A stretch of 64,000 bases of DNA from 43-108 sp001915545. Lineage in GTDB: Bacteria; Bacteroidota; Bacteroidia; Bacteroidales; Bacteroidaceae. This document shows, piece by piece, positions 7,050 through 17,130 of this stretch (within the stretch, counting starts at the first letter, position 1; each line of letters opens with the position of its first letter). The DNA is taken from assembly GCA_902491215.1 (NCBI GenBank), contig CABUGV010000009.1, forward strand, positions 1 to 64,000. Reading direction: 5' to 3'. The notes beneath the pieces were generated by a model. The model was not told the DNA's origin. It made no database searches and saw only the letters and a list, made by a program, of their open reading frames with translations. A program made the translations under genes and the position numbers.

Positions 7050-8216
7050 TTAATCTTTGGCTTCCTCCTGCTCAAACATCTTGTCCACCATATCCACCGC
7101 TTCGATTTTCTTGCTGTCAACAATTTTGGCGTAAATTTGCGTAGTACGCACATCGGCGTGCCCCATCAACTTGCAAGTGGTATAAAGGTCGGCTCCCACA
7201 GTCATCATCATCGTTCCGAAGGTATGACGGCTTGTGTGATAGGTGATTTTCTTGTCAATGCCCGCCTTTTCCACCCATTGCCTGAGTATTTTGTTGGTGG
7301 TCATGCGTGACGGAAGTGTTGCAAAAACAAGAGTCTCATCGCTATCGTCCGCGTTTCGCTCGGGCAGCCATTTTACAGCACTTTGCGAGAGCGGCGTATA
7401 AATGGGCGTGGATGTCTTCTGTTGCACCTTGCCAATCATATACCTGCCGTCATTGCATATGATGTCTTTCCAACAAAGAGTTTCCATGTCGCTCAGGCGC
7501 AGCCCACAGTAACATGAGAACAGATAGGCCTGCTTGACAGTTTTGTTGCGGCATTCCGTAGCGATAAGAAGTTTCACCTCCTCAATAGTGAGGAACTGGC
7601 GTTTAGACTCTGGCTTCTTAACCCGCTCCGAAGCGGATAACAACATGAAAGGATTCTCGTCCAGCCACTCTGCTCTGACCGCAGCGTTCAAGGCTATGGA
7701 GAGTTGGGAGATATATCCTACGACTGAACCTTGTTCCAAAGTTTTCCCTTGCCTGCCTTTGTATGTATGCTGTATCCAGTCTATGAAGCCGAGAGCCCAT
7801 GTCTTGTCGATGTTGCCCATTTTTGTGCCCTTGCCATATTGATTGATGACTTTGATGACACTTCTCAATTTTTCTATCTGCTTTATGCCTTTGCGCTCCT
7901 GAATGGCATAGAACTTTTCCAGCCAGTCGGCTAGTGTAAGTTTCTGCCACGCTGATTTGTTCTTTATTCCGGCTTTGGCGTTTGTAATGTCAATGATACG
8001 CTGCGATTTTATTGTTTCAACCGCCGCACGGGTGGCGCGGTTCTGCTCTCTTACCATTGCATTGATTTCCGGCAAATGATACATCTTCAAAAATTCATAA
8101 CTACGCTTGCCATTCACATAGATGTCAAGGTAATATGATTCGGAACCGTCGGCAAGTCTCTTTGTGCGTACCCTTACAGGCTCTTTTAACTTGTTTGATT
8201 TCTTTTTTGCTGCCAT
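7050..8216 (-). CDS. Tyrosine recombinase (second of tandem pair)
   Basis: A 388-residue phage-integrase-family recombinase. The N-terminal arm- and core-binding region spans about 1 to 200. The catalytic domain shows Arg in CGLRLSDMETL, the HxxR box as HTSRHTFGT, His in LMGHADVRTT and the nucleophile Tyr in QIYAKI, so the active site looks complete. It begins only 2 nt after its paralogue at 8219-9352 stops, and both are read left. Tandem integrases of this kind are typical of Bacteroidales mobilizable elements, where both may be needed. It would catalyse integration and excision of the element. Confidence 0.92.
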   Translation of the reverse strand: MAAKKKSNKLKEPVRVRTKRLADGSESYYLDIYVNGKRSYEFLKMYHLPEINAMVREQNRATRAAVETIKSQRIIDITNAKAGIKNKSAWQKLTLADWLEKFYAIQERKGIKQIEKLRSVIKVINQYGKGTKMGNIDKTWALGFIDWIQHTYKGRQGKTLEQGSVVGYISQLSIALNAAVRAEWLDENPFMLLSASERVKKPESKRQFLTIEEVKLLIATECRNKTVKQAYLFSCYCGLRLSDMETLCWKDIICNDGRYMIGKVQQKTSTPIYTPLSQSAVKWLPERNADDSDETLVFATLPSRMTTNKILRQWVEKAGIDKKITYHTSRHTFGTMMMTVGADLYTTCKLMGHADVRTTQIYAKIVDSKKIEAVDMVDKMFEQEEAKD

Positions 8217-8218
8217 AT

Positions 8219-9352
8219 CTAAAATACTTTATCTATCAATGAAACCGCTTCCTCTTTTTTCTTGTCTATAATTTTGGCATAGATTTGTGTGGGACGCACA
8301 TCGGCATGTCTCATCATCTTGCTTGCAGTATAAAGGTCAACTCCGGCAGTTATCAGCATCGTTCCATAAGTATGACGGCTCAAATGAAAATGCAGATGTT
8401 TGTCTAATCCGGCATCTTCCGCCCATTTCTGCAAATGCTTTCTGATAGTCGTATAGGAAGGCAAGGCAAATATTGGTGCATCCTGCTCTCTGCTTTCTGG
8501 GAGCCATGACAACGCTTTTGCGGGGAGTGGAAGCGATATGGGTTTGGAGTTTTTCTGCATTACCACTGATATGAAATGCCGTCCTCCATTGACGGATATG
8601 TCACTCCATCGCAATCCCATGACATCACCCACACGCAGACCGCAATAACAAGCGAACAGAAATGCCCGGCGTATGTTATCCTTCTTATATGGGGTATTTT
8701 CCAATTTGTTGATTTCTTCAAGCGTCAAAAACTCACGCTTGCCTTCCGGCTGCCGTATCTTCTCGTGGTCGCTCAACAATTTCCACGGGTTATTTTTTAT
8801 ATAGCCCTTTTGACATGCTCTTGACAGAATGATGCCGAGATACCAGAAATAGGAAAATGCGGTTGACTGTGCAATCACTTTCCCCTGCGGATTTAGGTAT
8901 TCGGATTGCAGCCATACACCGTAATCAACACAGAATTTCTTGTCTATGTCGCAAAGCCTCGAATTGGGACGGAATAACTCGAAGTTGGTGCGGGATGCCC
9001 TTAATTTCAGGTGGCCGGAACGTCCGCGCTGTTTATATTCGTCTATCAACAGTTCTATGAAGTCGGACAGCAACACCTTGGACTTATCCTTCTCCGCTTC
9101 CTCCTGTGCCTTGCCATCAACCATATTCTCGGTTTTCGCAAGAATAATCTCTTCCGCTTGACGGAGTGTCCTTGCATTTTCGCGTTTTGCCTTGGCCGAA
9201 GTTTCCGGTACGAGGTATAACTTGAGAAACTCGTATTCATGCTTACCACCAACTGAATGGTCTGTAAAAAGGGATTCACGGCCGTCCGCAAGTTTTCTTC
9301 TGCGTAGTTTGAATGGAGTTTTATCTACTTTTGTTTTCTTTCTTCTACCCAT
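8219..9352 (-). CDS. Tyrosine recombinase (first of tandem pair)
   Basis: A 377-residue recombinase related to the downstream one, with the same layout. Catalytic residues are visible as Arg in CGLRVGDVMGL, HLSRHTYGT, MMRHADVRPT and Tyr in QIYAKII. It is the outermost gene on this side of the element, and the chromosomal gene addB ends 490 bp away. The sequence upstream holds a possible promoter and short repeats that may be recombinase sites. Confidence 0.92.
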   Translation of the reverse strand: MGRRKKTKVDKTPFKLRRRKLADGRESLFTDHSVGGKHEYEFLKLYLVPETSAKAKRENARTLRQAEEIILAKTENMVDGKAQEEAEKDKSKVLLSDFIELLIDEYKQRGRSGHLKLRASRTNFELFRPNSRLCDIDKKFCVDYGVWLQSEYLNPQGKVIAQSTAFSYFWYLGIILSRACQKGYIKNNPWKLLSDHEKIRQPEGKREFLTLEEINKLENTPYKKDNIRRAFLFACYCGLRVGDVMGLRWSDISVNGGRHFISVVMQKNSKPISLPLPAKALSWLPESREQDAPIFALPSYTTIRKHLQKWAEDAGLDKHLHFHLSRHTYGTMLITAGVDLYTASKMMRHADVRPTQIYAKIIDKKKEEAVSLIDKVF

Positions 9353-9704
9353 TGTGCTTCAGTTATTTGTACTCTGATGCAGAGATAGGAAATGTCTTTG
9401 ATGTAAGTATCAAAACGGGTAACAAAAATGAGTAGGATATAGTCAAATATAGAATTTAATTGAAGTATATGAGAAAAACGGGCTAATTACATAATATATT
9501 GATATATAGGAATATATATTCTTTATTTGGTTAATGATTGGTTGTTTATTCCTTTTGATTATTGGTGTTTATCTTTTTCCCTTTTATCGTCCGAGTATAA
9601 AGTTACGAATGTAAGTATAAAACTGGTATATCTGTTAAAACCGCCCCTTTGATTGTGTCTGCAACTTTGTATAAAACGCTATTGTTAAGCATTTATGAAT
9701 TTCT
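9353..9704. other. AT-rich element-end region with short direct repeats (possible attachment region)
   Basis: No gene is seen here. A possible integrase promoter has TATATTTG at 9451-9444 on the minus strand without a clear -33 box. ATGTAAGTAT-C-AAAACGGGTA (9401-9421) recurs as ATGTAAGTATAAAACTGGTA (9609-9628), and GTATAAAACGCT occurs again at 9669-9680. These could be recombinase arm sites or the element end. The junction with the chromosome probably lies in this stretch. No tRNA gene is present. Confidence 0.4.
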
Positions 9705-9756
9705 GAGCGCTCAAAACAAAATTTCCGAGCGCTCGGAATTATAACTCTGGGCGCTC
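9705..9756 (-). repeat. Three-box 22-bp-period repeat, site A
   Basis: Boxes GAGCGCTC (9705-9712), GAGCGCTC (9727-9734) and GGGCGCTC (9749-9756) are exactly 22 bp apart. The middle box with its flanks is a perfect 16-bp palindrome, TTCCGAGCGCTCGGAA. Read on the minus strand, the spacers resemble those of sites B (29888) and C (39915). Confidence 0.75.
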
Positions 9757-9843
9757 GGAAATACGAATAAATGCAATTTATGACACTGTTTGTTTGGAGA
9801 TGTAAGCAATTTTTAGAATAGACTTCTCACTTTTATTTGTTTT

Positions 9844-12810
9844 TCATCGTCCGCAGAATGTGCGGAAATCGCAGAATTCGCAGTGGTGTACGTTGTCTGT
9901 CTGACTGAACGGAATGTCAGGATTGAATATCTCGGCAATGGTCGAAACGAGCATTTCGTGGTATTCGTCCTTGACTTGTGAGGCGAAATCTGTAATCTCT
10001 TCTTTTCCAATCTTTATGGCAGGTGAACTTCCTGCAGATGTCTGTTTGATGTAGGCGAGTGCAGGGGAGATGGGTTCGTGCTCCGTAGCGCTCACCACGT
10101 CAGAATAGTAGAATGCCTGTAATATGTGGTACGGACGATGTGCATTGGACTTGTCGAACAAGTCTTCGAGCGAGTTTGCCTTGTGAGGGCGCGTACTTGT
10201 CTTGTAGTCGACAATGCGCAGGAGACTGCCGGTCGGTGTCGTTATTCGGTCGTAGCGGTCGATGATTCCTCCGATGCGGGTGGTGAAACGGCGGGCGGAC
10301 GGTACTTCTATGTCGAGGTAGCGCTCGATTTCAACGCCGAGTATGGTCATCGGGCACAGTTCAGCATCGGCTGTAAGCTGGTTCATGAGGTAGCTCACTA
10401 TGACATGACGGTTGAGAAGCTGTTCGCCGTTGTAGAGGTGGACGGTGCCGTGCTGTTCGATGTATTCATCGCTTTTGTGGAAATACTCTTTGGCAAAGGC
10501 GCGGTCGGCCACACGTTCGAGCGCGGCACGGTCCTTGGCAAGGTCGAGAAGCTGACTGCTCTGGAGCTGGCGTCCTATGTTCGGACCGTAGATGTGTTCC
10601 ATGCAGGAATGGAATATGGTTCCGAACATGGCATTGTCGACTTCCTCGGTGACATCGTCGCTGATGCGCATACCTGCTCCATACTGGAAGTAGAATTTCA
10701 GTGGGCAGTCGAGATAGCAGTTGATGGCCGACGGTGTGAGGAGCATGTCCTTGTCGCCGTGGGTTTTCTTGTATTGGGCTTCGCGCTCAAGGTCGTAGCG
10801 GTTGTAGAGATTTTCCATGACGGATTTGTCCTTGGCGACACTGAGCGTGCGGAGCTGTGAGGCTTCGTTGGGCGAAGATACAGCCGACTGGCTGATGGAC
10901 TGGCCGCGCGCAAAGAGCTGTCCGTTGTCGAGAAGCATCTGAAGCATGAAACGCGACATTTCGCCTTTGCTGAGTCCGTCGGTGGAATTGTTGTACATGA
11001 GCGTGATGTTTTCGGCGCGCTGCATGAGACGGTAGAAGTAGTAGGCATAGAGGCTTGTCTTCTTGTCGATGGTTGTCATGCCGTAGGCTTCGCGGAGGGT
11101 GTACGGGATGAACGATGATGCGTGGGTTGACTTCGGCAACTGACCTTCGTTGACCGACAGCATGATGACGTTGCGGAAGTCGAGGCATCGCGTTTCGAGC
11201 AATCCCATGACCTGCAGGCCAATCGCCGGCTCGCCATGGAACGGAATGGTGCGCGAAGATGTTATCTGATGGATAAGGCGTGCCACGGTATTTTGTGTTA
11301 CGGTGAGCATGCCCGTCTCGCAGATGGTTATGAGGCGGTTGATGATGGAGTGGGTCGTATAGATTGATTCGGCATAAAGCTGAATGTTGAAGTCCGACTT
11401 GTCCTCATTCATGTAGCTTCGCCCTACAATTTCTGTCATCTCGGAGAGGTAGCGCAGCAGTGCGAGTGTCGAGTCTGTGCGCACGAATATGCGGCTGAGG
11501 GCTGTATCGGACGCAAAAAGCGAATCGGGCACGTAAATCATGTTGTTCTTGCGAATGGTGCGCAGGATGCCGGTTGCGGAGGATGACAGACGCGATGTGT
11601 AGGGGTGCTTCAGGATGTCAGCCACCTGACGGTAGCGCCACTCGCCGCGATGGGAAGCTCCGTCGGTCTGCAATTTGAGCAGGGCACTGACGTATGAGCT
11701 GATAGGTGTGTCGGTGAGCGGATATCCCATGGTGACGTTGAGAAGCATGGAACTGGATTTGCCTTTGCCGGTGATGAGCTGCGACGGGAGAGAATGGAGA
11801 ATGGCAGGGAGAAGCTGTTCGTTGCACAGCACCACAGCCGTCTCGTTGTATGGCTCGCTGTCGTTGAGCACTCCGCCGAGCCACGAACTGACATAGCGTG
11901 CCTGGGCATTCTCGGTAGGCGATGAAATGAAATGCACATTTTTCGGCTTACGGAAATTGGCATACTGAGGACCGTGGTCGAGAGCACTGCCGAAGTCGCG
12001 TATGTTTTCGCGTATGAAACGTCCTGCCTCAAATGTGCTCTGACCGGCCTGACCTGGGGCTATGTAGGCTTCATCGTAGTCCCAATAGAAAAGCGCCTTG
12101 CCCTGTTTCTGCATGATGCGGAAGAGTGAACGCTCCGTTTCGTTGAGTACGTTGAAGCCGACGAAGACATATAAATCTGATTCGGCGGAAGCTGGAATGA
12201 CGGATGTAGACTTGATGGATTCGATGATTTCGCGATTCATCATGCCTTCGTACGCGAGGTTGTCGGATGCCAGTGATTCGCGGAAACTGTTGTAGAGCGG
12301 ATAAAGGATGTTCCAGAAGCTCAGGAACTTCTCCTTGAGCTTAGTCTTGTCCTCTGGGTTGAAGTTGACGAAGAACTGCTGTATGGCCTTGACCTGGTCT
12401 TCTTCGAGGAATCCGAAGTCGGTCATGTTCTGCAGGTCGCTGATGTTGGCAAACAGCTTCGATGCGTCGGCCATGTTCTTATCTACATCGTCGAAGTCGC
12501 TGATGAGCATCTCGCCCCATGAATAGAATCGGTCGAGCGTTTCCTGACTTCCGGTGATGGACACATACGAACGATAGAGGTAGGCCACGAGCAGAATCGG
12601 GTCGGCCAGCGTACGGGTGCTGAGCGATTGGAAAAGTTCACTGATGGTGGTGTAGCGCGGTGCCCAAATCGGTTTGTCGGAGATGCGAGCGAGATGACTG
12701 TTGAAGAATATGCTTGCACGTTTGTTTGGAAAGACAACACTGACGTTCTCGAAGTTGCCGTCGAGCTTGGTGTATAGGTCGTTTGCGACTATTTCTAGGA
12801 ATGTTTTCAC
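9844..12810 (-). CDS. PD-(D/E)XK nuclease, AddB/RecB-like subunit
   Basis: A 988-residue protein that matches the AddB-type subunit of helicase-nucleases. The N-terminal region lacks a Walker A motif (NVSVVFPNKRASIFF in its place), as in AddB. The C-terminal nuclease has LTPSAINCYLDCPLKFYFQYG, GGIIDRYDRI and LRIVDYKTST. One cysteine in LDCPLKF and three in HHCEFCDFRTFC at the very end fit the AddB iron-sulfur cluster. It follows the AddA-like gene on the same strand after 106 nt. Together they would resect double-strand breaks for recombination in the cytoplasm. The mobile element ends close downstream of its stop. Confidence 0.88.
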   Translation of the reverse strand: MKTFLEIVANDLYTKLDGNFENVSVVFPNKRASIFFNSHLARISDKPIWAPRYTTISELFQSLSTRTLADPILLVAYLYRSYVSITGSQETLDRFYSWGEMLISDFDDVDKNMADASKLFANISDLQNMTDFGFLEEDQVKAIQQFFVNFNPEDKTKLKEKFLSFWNILYPLYNSFRESLASDNLAYEGMMNREIIESIKSTSVIPASAESDLYVFVGFNVLNETERSLFRIMQKQGKALFYWDYDEAYIAPGQAGQSTFEAGRFIRENIRDFGSALDHGPQYANFRKPKNVHFISSPTENAQARYVSSWLGGVLNDSEPYNETAVVLCNEQLLPAILHSLPSQLITGKGKSSSMLLNVTMGYPLTDTPISSYVSALLKLQTDGASHRGEWRYRQVADILKHPYTSRLSSSATGILRTIRKNNMIYVPDSLFASDTALSRIFVRTDSTLALLRYLSEMTEIVGRSYMNEDKSDFNIQLYAESIYTTHSIINRLITICETGMLTVTQNTVARLIHQITSSRTIPFHGEPAIGLQVMGLLETRCLDFRNVIMLSVNEGQLPKSTHASSFIPYTLREAYGMTTIDKKTSLYAYYFYRLMQRAENITLMYNNSTDGLSKGEMSRFMLQMLLDNGQLFARGQSISQSAVSSPNEASQLRTLSVAKDKSVMENLYNRYDLEREAQYKKTHGDKDMLLTPSAINCYLDCPLKFYFQYGAGMRISDDVTEEVDNAMFGTIFHSCMEHIYGPNIGRQLQSSQLLDLAKDRAALERVADRAFAKEYFHKSDEYIEQHGTVHLYNGEQLLNRHVIVSYLMNQLTADAELCPMTILGVEIERYLDIEVPSARRFTTRIGGIIDRYDRITTPTGSLLRIVDYKTSTRPHKANSLEDLFDKSNAHRPYHILQAFYYSDVVSATEHEPISPALAYIKQTSAGSSPAIKIGKEEITDFASQVKDEYHEMLVSTIAEIFNPDIPFSQTDNVHHCEFCDFRTFCGR

Positions 12811-12916
12811 GATTTATAGGGTTGTTTCATTGGATGCGCATTTTGTTAGCGCTCCGTTGAAGTTATGTTTTAAGACTTGATTAATATAAACTTCCAGTGC
12901 GTAGAGACGTGTGTCG

Positions 12917-15900
12917 TCAGAGGTTTACTGGAATTATGTCGCCCCGGCGGATGTACCACACGTAGCCTTTGACATTGGTGTATCCCATGCGCTGGATGAG
13001 AGACATATATTCACGTACCTGTTTCTCGTGGCGTTCATCCTGCTTGCCTGTCTTGTAGTCTATCACAATGGTTTCAGAACCGTCGGTGATGACTCGGTCA
13101 GGACGGCGTTCGACGACTTTGCCGTCGGCATCGCGCGAAATGATGGTGCACTCATTGAATGTTTTCCATTTAGGGTCGAACCACGCAGAAGCACGAGGGT
13201 CGGAGAGTGACTTGCGCAGGAGACGAAGTACATCGTTGCGGTGGGAAACACTGCTGAAACATCCTTCGCCGTCGAGCATGGCAACAACACGTTCGGCATC
13301 GTCGGCCGACGTCAGCATGGAGAATAGTTTATGGAAAAGCAGACCTTCGTCAATGTAAGTCTGGTGTTCGGCGTCAGTCTCTCCACTGATGAACTGTTCA
13401 GATTTGTTGGACTGGCGGAACTCTGCCTTATTGGCAAAATGGGTGAACTTGACTTCTGCTGGTGACGGAACGGCTGTCAGGACGTTGTCACCGGAGGTTT
13501 CAACCTTAGGCGGTGCTGAAGGCACGATTTCACCGTAGGTAAAGAGGGGCGTTTCGCTGTCTTCGTCTTTCTCCATGAATTCAGGCACAGACTTAAGCAA
13601 CAGGTCGCTGATTCCTGATTGGCGGCTTCCATCCTCGCACCAGATGAAGAGATTGTTTTCAGCACGTGTGAAAGCAACGTAGAGAAGATTGACATTGTCA
13701 ACCCAGTTGCGCAGAAGTTCGTTGTTGAAGTCATCGGCAAAGATGGAGTTGAGCGCTTTCTGGTTATAGTCCACAGCGGCTAGGGGCAGTCGATCGTATG
13801 GCGACTGCGTCGGCTGGCACCACATGAGCGAATTAGGCTTGCCGTTGAGGGGCCAGTCGCAGAATGGTACCAGAACGGTGTGGAACTCAAGGCCTTTTGA
13901 CTTGTGTATGGACATGATGCGTATGCCGTCGACGGCGTTGCCGGGTATAGTCTTGGTGCAAAGAGTTTCGTCCCAATAGTTGATGAAGTTGTCAATGTCC
14001 GAAGGGTTGTCCTGAAGATATGCGGTGAGTTCGTCGAAAAACGTGAAAAGATAGGCATCCTGGTTTGTCAGGCGCTCCAGCGAGAATATACCGAAAAGCT
14101 CTTCTGCCAATTCGTATAAAGGCATTACGGTGAGTTTATCTATACGTGAAGTGAATTCATCGGGAAGAAAAGCATCGATGCCTCCGTCTGTCTGCTGAAA
14201 CACGTCGCTTACTGATACTGTCGATGAATCCGACTCTGTTTGATAAAGATAGGCTAAAGAAGCTTTGGCAAAAAGATCGGATGGATCGGACAAACACTTC
14301 AGGGCAGACACAATCATATTGACCGCTGAAGAGGAGTCTAATCTGAAAGCTTCATCGCTGACAATTCTTACCTGTGGCATGTGCTCAACGAAATATTGGC
14401 TTATGCGCGGGATATACTTGTTGAAGCGAATTAGAATTGTTATATCGTTGACGTTCACGCCTTTTTCTGTCAGTTGCTCGACTGTTTCTACAAGTGAGGC
14501 GAGTGTACGCTCTTCGTAATCTTCGCCATCGTCCGAACAGTTTTTAGCGTTGAGCCCTTCGATGCGTACGTATCCGCGGTCTTTCTTGGAATTAAGTATT
14601 TTCTGCTCAACCTTGCTGTATGCCTGCTCCAGATCTGTACTGATGACGCCATGCTCTTCGCAGTACGTCTTGTTGAGATTGTCAACTGCAAGTGCGAAGA
14701 AACTATTGTTGAAATTGATGATGTTCCCGTAGCTGCGCCTGTTGTACTCCAAGTCGATGCTGTTGACTTGAGGTCCAAACGGACCTTCGGTTATATTGTT
14801 CAGAATGCTCCAATCGCTGTTGCGCCAGCGGTAGATGCTCTGCTTTACATCACCTACGATAAGGCATAGCGAGCCTGTGGCCAGACTGTTGGATATGAGC
14901 GGTTGGAAATTCTGCCACTGAAGGGTTGAAGTGTCCTGGAACTCGTCAATCATTATATGGTTGAATTGGGCACCGATTTTCTCATAGATGAACGGTGCAT
15001 CGCTGTCTCCGATAAGGTCGCGCAGGAAGTGCGCTGTGTCGGCAAGAAGAAAGCGGTTTGCGCTTTGATTGAGCGTGCGGACTTTTTCATCAATGACGCT
15101 CAAGAGACGCATTTGGGTTATGTGGCGCGTGATAAGTTCTACGGTTGTTATCGTCGGCTGATTCTTGGCGATGGAATCAATGGATTCACGCAACATAGGT
15201 ATGAAAGTAGCAGTTGCCATGTCTTGAACGGTCTTGTCCTTCGACCATTTCTTTGCTTCGTCAAGGCAGTCGCTGACGCGTTTACCGACTTCAGGAATAG
15301 TGCCGTTGCTGAGCTTTACGAAGAAAGAATATACGCCTTTGTCCTTATAGCTGAACATGTCGGCTGTAAGACCATGAGTTTCGCAGAATTTTATAAATGA
15401 TTCCCCATGAGACTTGAGGTCTGTTTCAGCTCTTCGCTTGAGTTCGTAGAGATCGCTGCGGTATGTGCGAAGAAAATCCTTGTCGGCAAGCTGTTTGCGA
15501 AGTTCTTTTCCGCGTTCGAGGAATTGCTCGTTGAAGATGTTTTTTCCGAACTCTTCAAGTTCAGAATCAATTTTCCAGTTCTTGTCGCCTTCAATCTTTT
15601 CCTGGATATATTCGATTATCCACTTGAAAATGTCTGACCTGACGTTGAGCTCGTCAATTATTGAATCAACAGCTTCTGCCAGTACTTCCTTGTCGTTGAG
15701 GTCAATCTTGAGATTGGCAGTGAGATCGAGTTCATGAGCAAGTTCACGTATAACTGACTGAAAAAATGAGTCGATTGTTTCTATACGGAAACGGCTGTAG
15801 TCGTGTACAATGTTCGAAAGTGCAAATCCTGCACGACGGCGGATTTCTTCGCCGGATATGCCAAGCTGCTTGATTTCTTCACTTTCACATATAGCTTTGA

Positions 15901-16117
15901 AGTAATCTTCTGAAGAACTTAGCCTGTGCGCTATTCCGTAGAGCTGACCGAGAATACGTTCTTTCATCTCGGCTGTGGCCTTGTTTGTGAAAGTTACAGC
16001 AAGAATATTCTTATATTCGTATTGATTCTGAATAAGCAACTTGATATACTCAACGGCAAGCGTGAACGTTTTGCCGCTTCCTGCAGAAGCTTTGTATATT
16101 TTAAGGAGTTTGGACAT
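12917..16117 (-). CDS. UvrD-family helicase-nuclease, AddA-like subunit
   Basis: A 1066-residue superfamily 1 helicase. Visible motifs are Walker A KASAGSGKTFT near the N-terminus, DEFQDTSTLQW (motif II), VGDVKQSIYRWR (III), MSIHKSKGLEFHTVLVP (V) and VAFTRAENNLF (VI). The C-terminal nuclease domain shows SETIVIDYKTGKQ. With the AddB-like partner downstream, it forms a double-strand-break processing enzyme equivalent to AddAB or RecBCD. It probably heads this two-gene operon; upstream lies a 136-bp gap with only near-consensus promoter sequence (TTACTTTG). Confidence 0.9.
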   Translation of the reverse strand: MSKLLKIYKASAGSGKTFTLAVEYIKLLIQNQYEYKNILAVTFTNKATAEMKERILGQLYGIAHRLSSSEDYFKAICESEEIKQLGISGEEIRRRAGFALSNIVHDYSRFRIETIDSFFQSVIRELAHELDLTANLKIDLNDKEVLAEAVDSIIDELNVRSDIFKWIIEYIQEKIEGDKNWKIDSELEEFGKNIFNEQFLERGKELRKQLADKDFLRTYRSDLYELKRRAETDLKSHGESFIKFCETHGLTADMFSYKDKGVYSFFVKLSNGTIPEVGKRVSDCLDEAKKWSKDKTVQDMATATFIPMLRESIDSIAKNQPTITTVELITRHITQMRLLSVIDEKVRTLNQSANRFLLADTAHFLRDLIGDSDAPFIYEKIGAQFNHIMIDEFQDTSTLQWQNFQPLISNSLATGSLCLIVGDVKQSIYRWRNSDWSILNNITEGPFGPQVNSIDLEYNRRSYGNIINFNNSFFALAVDNLNKTYCEEHGVISTDLEQAYSKVEQKILNSKKDRGYVRIEGLNAKNCSDDGEDYEERTLASLVETVEQLTEKGVNVNDITILIRFNKYIPRISQYFVEHMPQVRIVSDEAFRLDSSSAVNMIVSALKCLSDPSDLFAKASLAYLYQTESDSSTVSVSDVFQQTDGGIDAFLPDEFTSRIDKLTVMPLYELAEELFGIFSLERLTNQDAYLFTFFDELTAYLQDNPSDIDNFINYWDETLCTKTIPGNAVDGIRIMSIHKSKGLEFHTVLVPFCDWPLNGKPNSLMWCQPTQSPYDRLPLAAVDYNQKALNSIFADDFNNELLRNWVDNVNLLYVAFTRAENNLFIWCEDGSRQSGISDLLLKSVPEFMEKDEDSETPLFTYGEIVPSAPPKVETSGDNVLTAVPSPAEVKFTHFANKAEFRQSNKSEQFISGETDAEHQTYIDEGLLFHKLFSMLTSADDAERVVAMLDGEGCFSSVSHRNDVLRLLRKSLSDPRASAWFDPKWKTFNECTIISRDADGKVVERRPDRVITDGSETIVIDYKTGKQDERHEKQVREYMSLIQRMGYTNVKGYVWYIRRGDIIPVNL

Positions 16118-16253
16118 TGTGATTGTAGATTCAAAAAAATTATAATCGATAGGACAAGTTGGTTAGTTTGTAGGACTGACAAACATTTTGGCAACGTGCC
16201 TTCATGCAAAGTAAATTATATTTTTCAACTTATGCGTAATTTTTTCATATAGT

Positions 16254-16496
16254 TTACGGATGGTCAACGTAGATTTTAGCGCCGTTTCCGAAGTCTATTA
16301 CAGGATTGTCAAGCGCTGAATACGGCATGGCCAAACGGCATCTTTGAGGCATCAGATTGTCTGCTATCAGTACGCATCTGTCGTTTTTCTCGTCAATATC
16401 TGCTATTTCAACGATTTCAGCGTCGTATATTTCATTGTCTCCCTTAAAAGTGATGTAAATGGTGTGGGGGAGTTCTGCTGTTTTAAGTGTCTTCAT
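16254..16496 (-). CDS. Small hypothetical protein
   Basis: An 80-residue protein of mixed beta character with no signal peptide and no recognised domain. Alternating hydrophobic residues in HTIYITFKGD and CVLIADNL suggest a small beta-sandwich or barrel. It is read towards addA with a 136-bp gap. Its starting ATG at 16496 and good coding texture support a real gene. Function is unknown. Confidence 0.6.
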   Translation of the reverse strand: MKTLKTAELPHTIYITFKGDNEIYDAEIVEIADIDEKNDRCVLIADNLMPQRCRLAMPYSALDNPVIDFGNGAKIYVDHP

Positions 16497-16674
16497 TTTT
16501 ATTGTATGTTTATTGGTTTACACATATAATATAGTAAACTGTGCCCCAAAATTCATTTTTTTACTATGTTTTTATAGTTTAATTACTGGTATACTTGTAA
16601 TTGTGTTTCATGAACATATCTTTTGCAGTATGGTCACGGAAGTTTCATGTGGCGCTTACTGATGAATATCTCAA

Positions 16675-17130
16675 TCAAAGTTTCATCAAATAGTCAACGA
16701 CTGACTGCCAGTCTGGATATTTGTCGCTACCAAATTGTATGTGGCGGTCGCCAAACTCGTCCGCACCATGTTTTGTACGGTCGTCAATGAGAAAGGCATT
16801 ACCGTCATTAAGAAGATTTTTATGATGTGTAAGTATTATCTTCTTGTGAAATACATCATCAAGATGTTCTGTTATCCATTTTACTTTGTCTGCCCATGAA
16901 GAAGGATTTGCCCAAGGTGCAGTTGAAAGGACATAGCAGTCGTACTTTTCTGCTAGCTTATGCACGGCATCAATTGCACCATCTATAGGTTCCATCTGAC
17001 CGAACAAACCGGGAATGTCATCCTCATGCCCCTTGTATTGTTCTAAAATTTCTGAAGGCTGTTTTTTTAGCGCTGATCCAAAGTCGACCAATACACCATC
17101 CATGTCAAAGTAGAGAATTCTTTTCTTCAT
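16675..17130 (-). CDS. 5'(3')-deoxyribonucleotidase (NT5C/HAD family)
   Basis: A 151-residue HAD-superfamily phosphatase, the usual length for bacterial NT5C proteins. Motif I is FDMDGVLVDF (two catalytic Asp), motif II is LSTAPW, and motif III/IV is a lysine in HHKNLL followed by LIDDRTKHG. It would dephosphorylate deoxynucleoside monophosphates in the cytoplasm and limit nucleotide pools. It is a stand-alone gene with about 180-bp gaps on both sides. Confidence 0.85.
   Translation of the reverse strand: MKKRILYFDMDGVLVDFGSALKKQPSEILEQYKGHEDDIPGLFGQMEPIDGAIDAVHKLAEKYDCYVLSTAPWANPSSWADKVKWITEHLDDVFHKKIILTHHKNLLNDGNAFLIDDRTKHGADEFGDRHIQFGSDKYPDWQSVVDYLMKL

Noticed and set aside
9353..9843. 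tRNA gene as integration target
   Set aside because: No cloverleaf or CCA-adjacent stem pattern could be found next to the integrases.
10126..10860. Long plus-strand frame of 244 residues inside the AddB-like gene
   Set aside because: It lies wholly opposite a well-supported gene with nuclease and cysteine motifs; a shadow frame.
16497..16674. Possible small RNA between the 80-residue gene and the deoxyribonucleotidase
   Set aside because: No stable stem or consensus promoter could be found.
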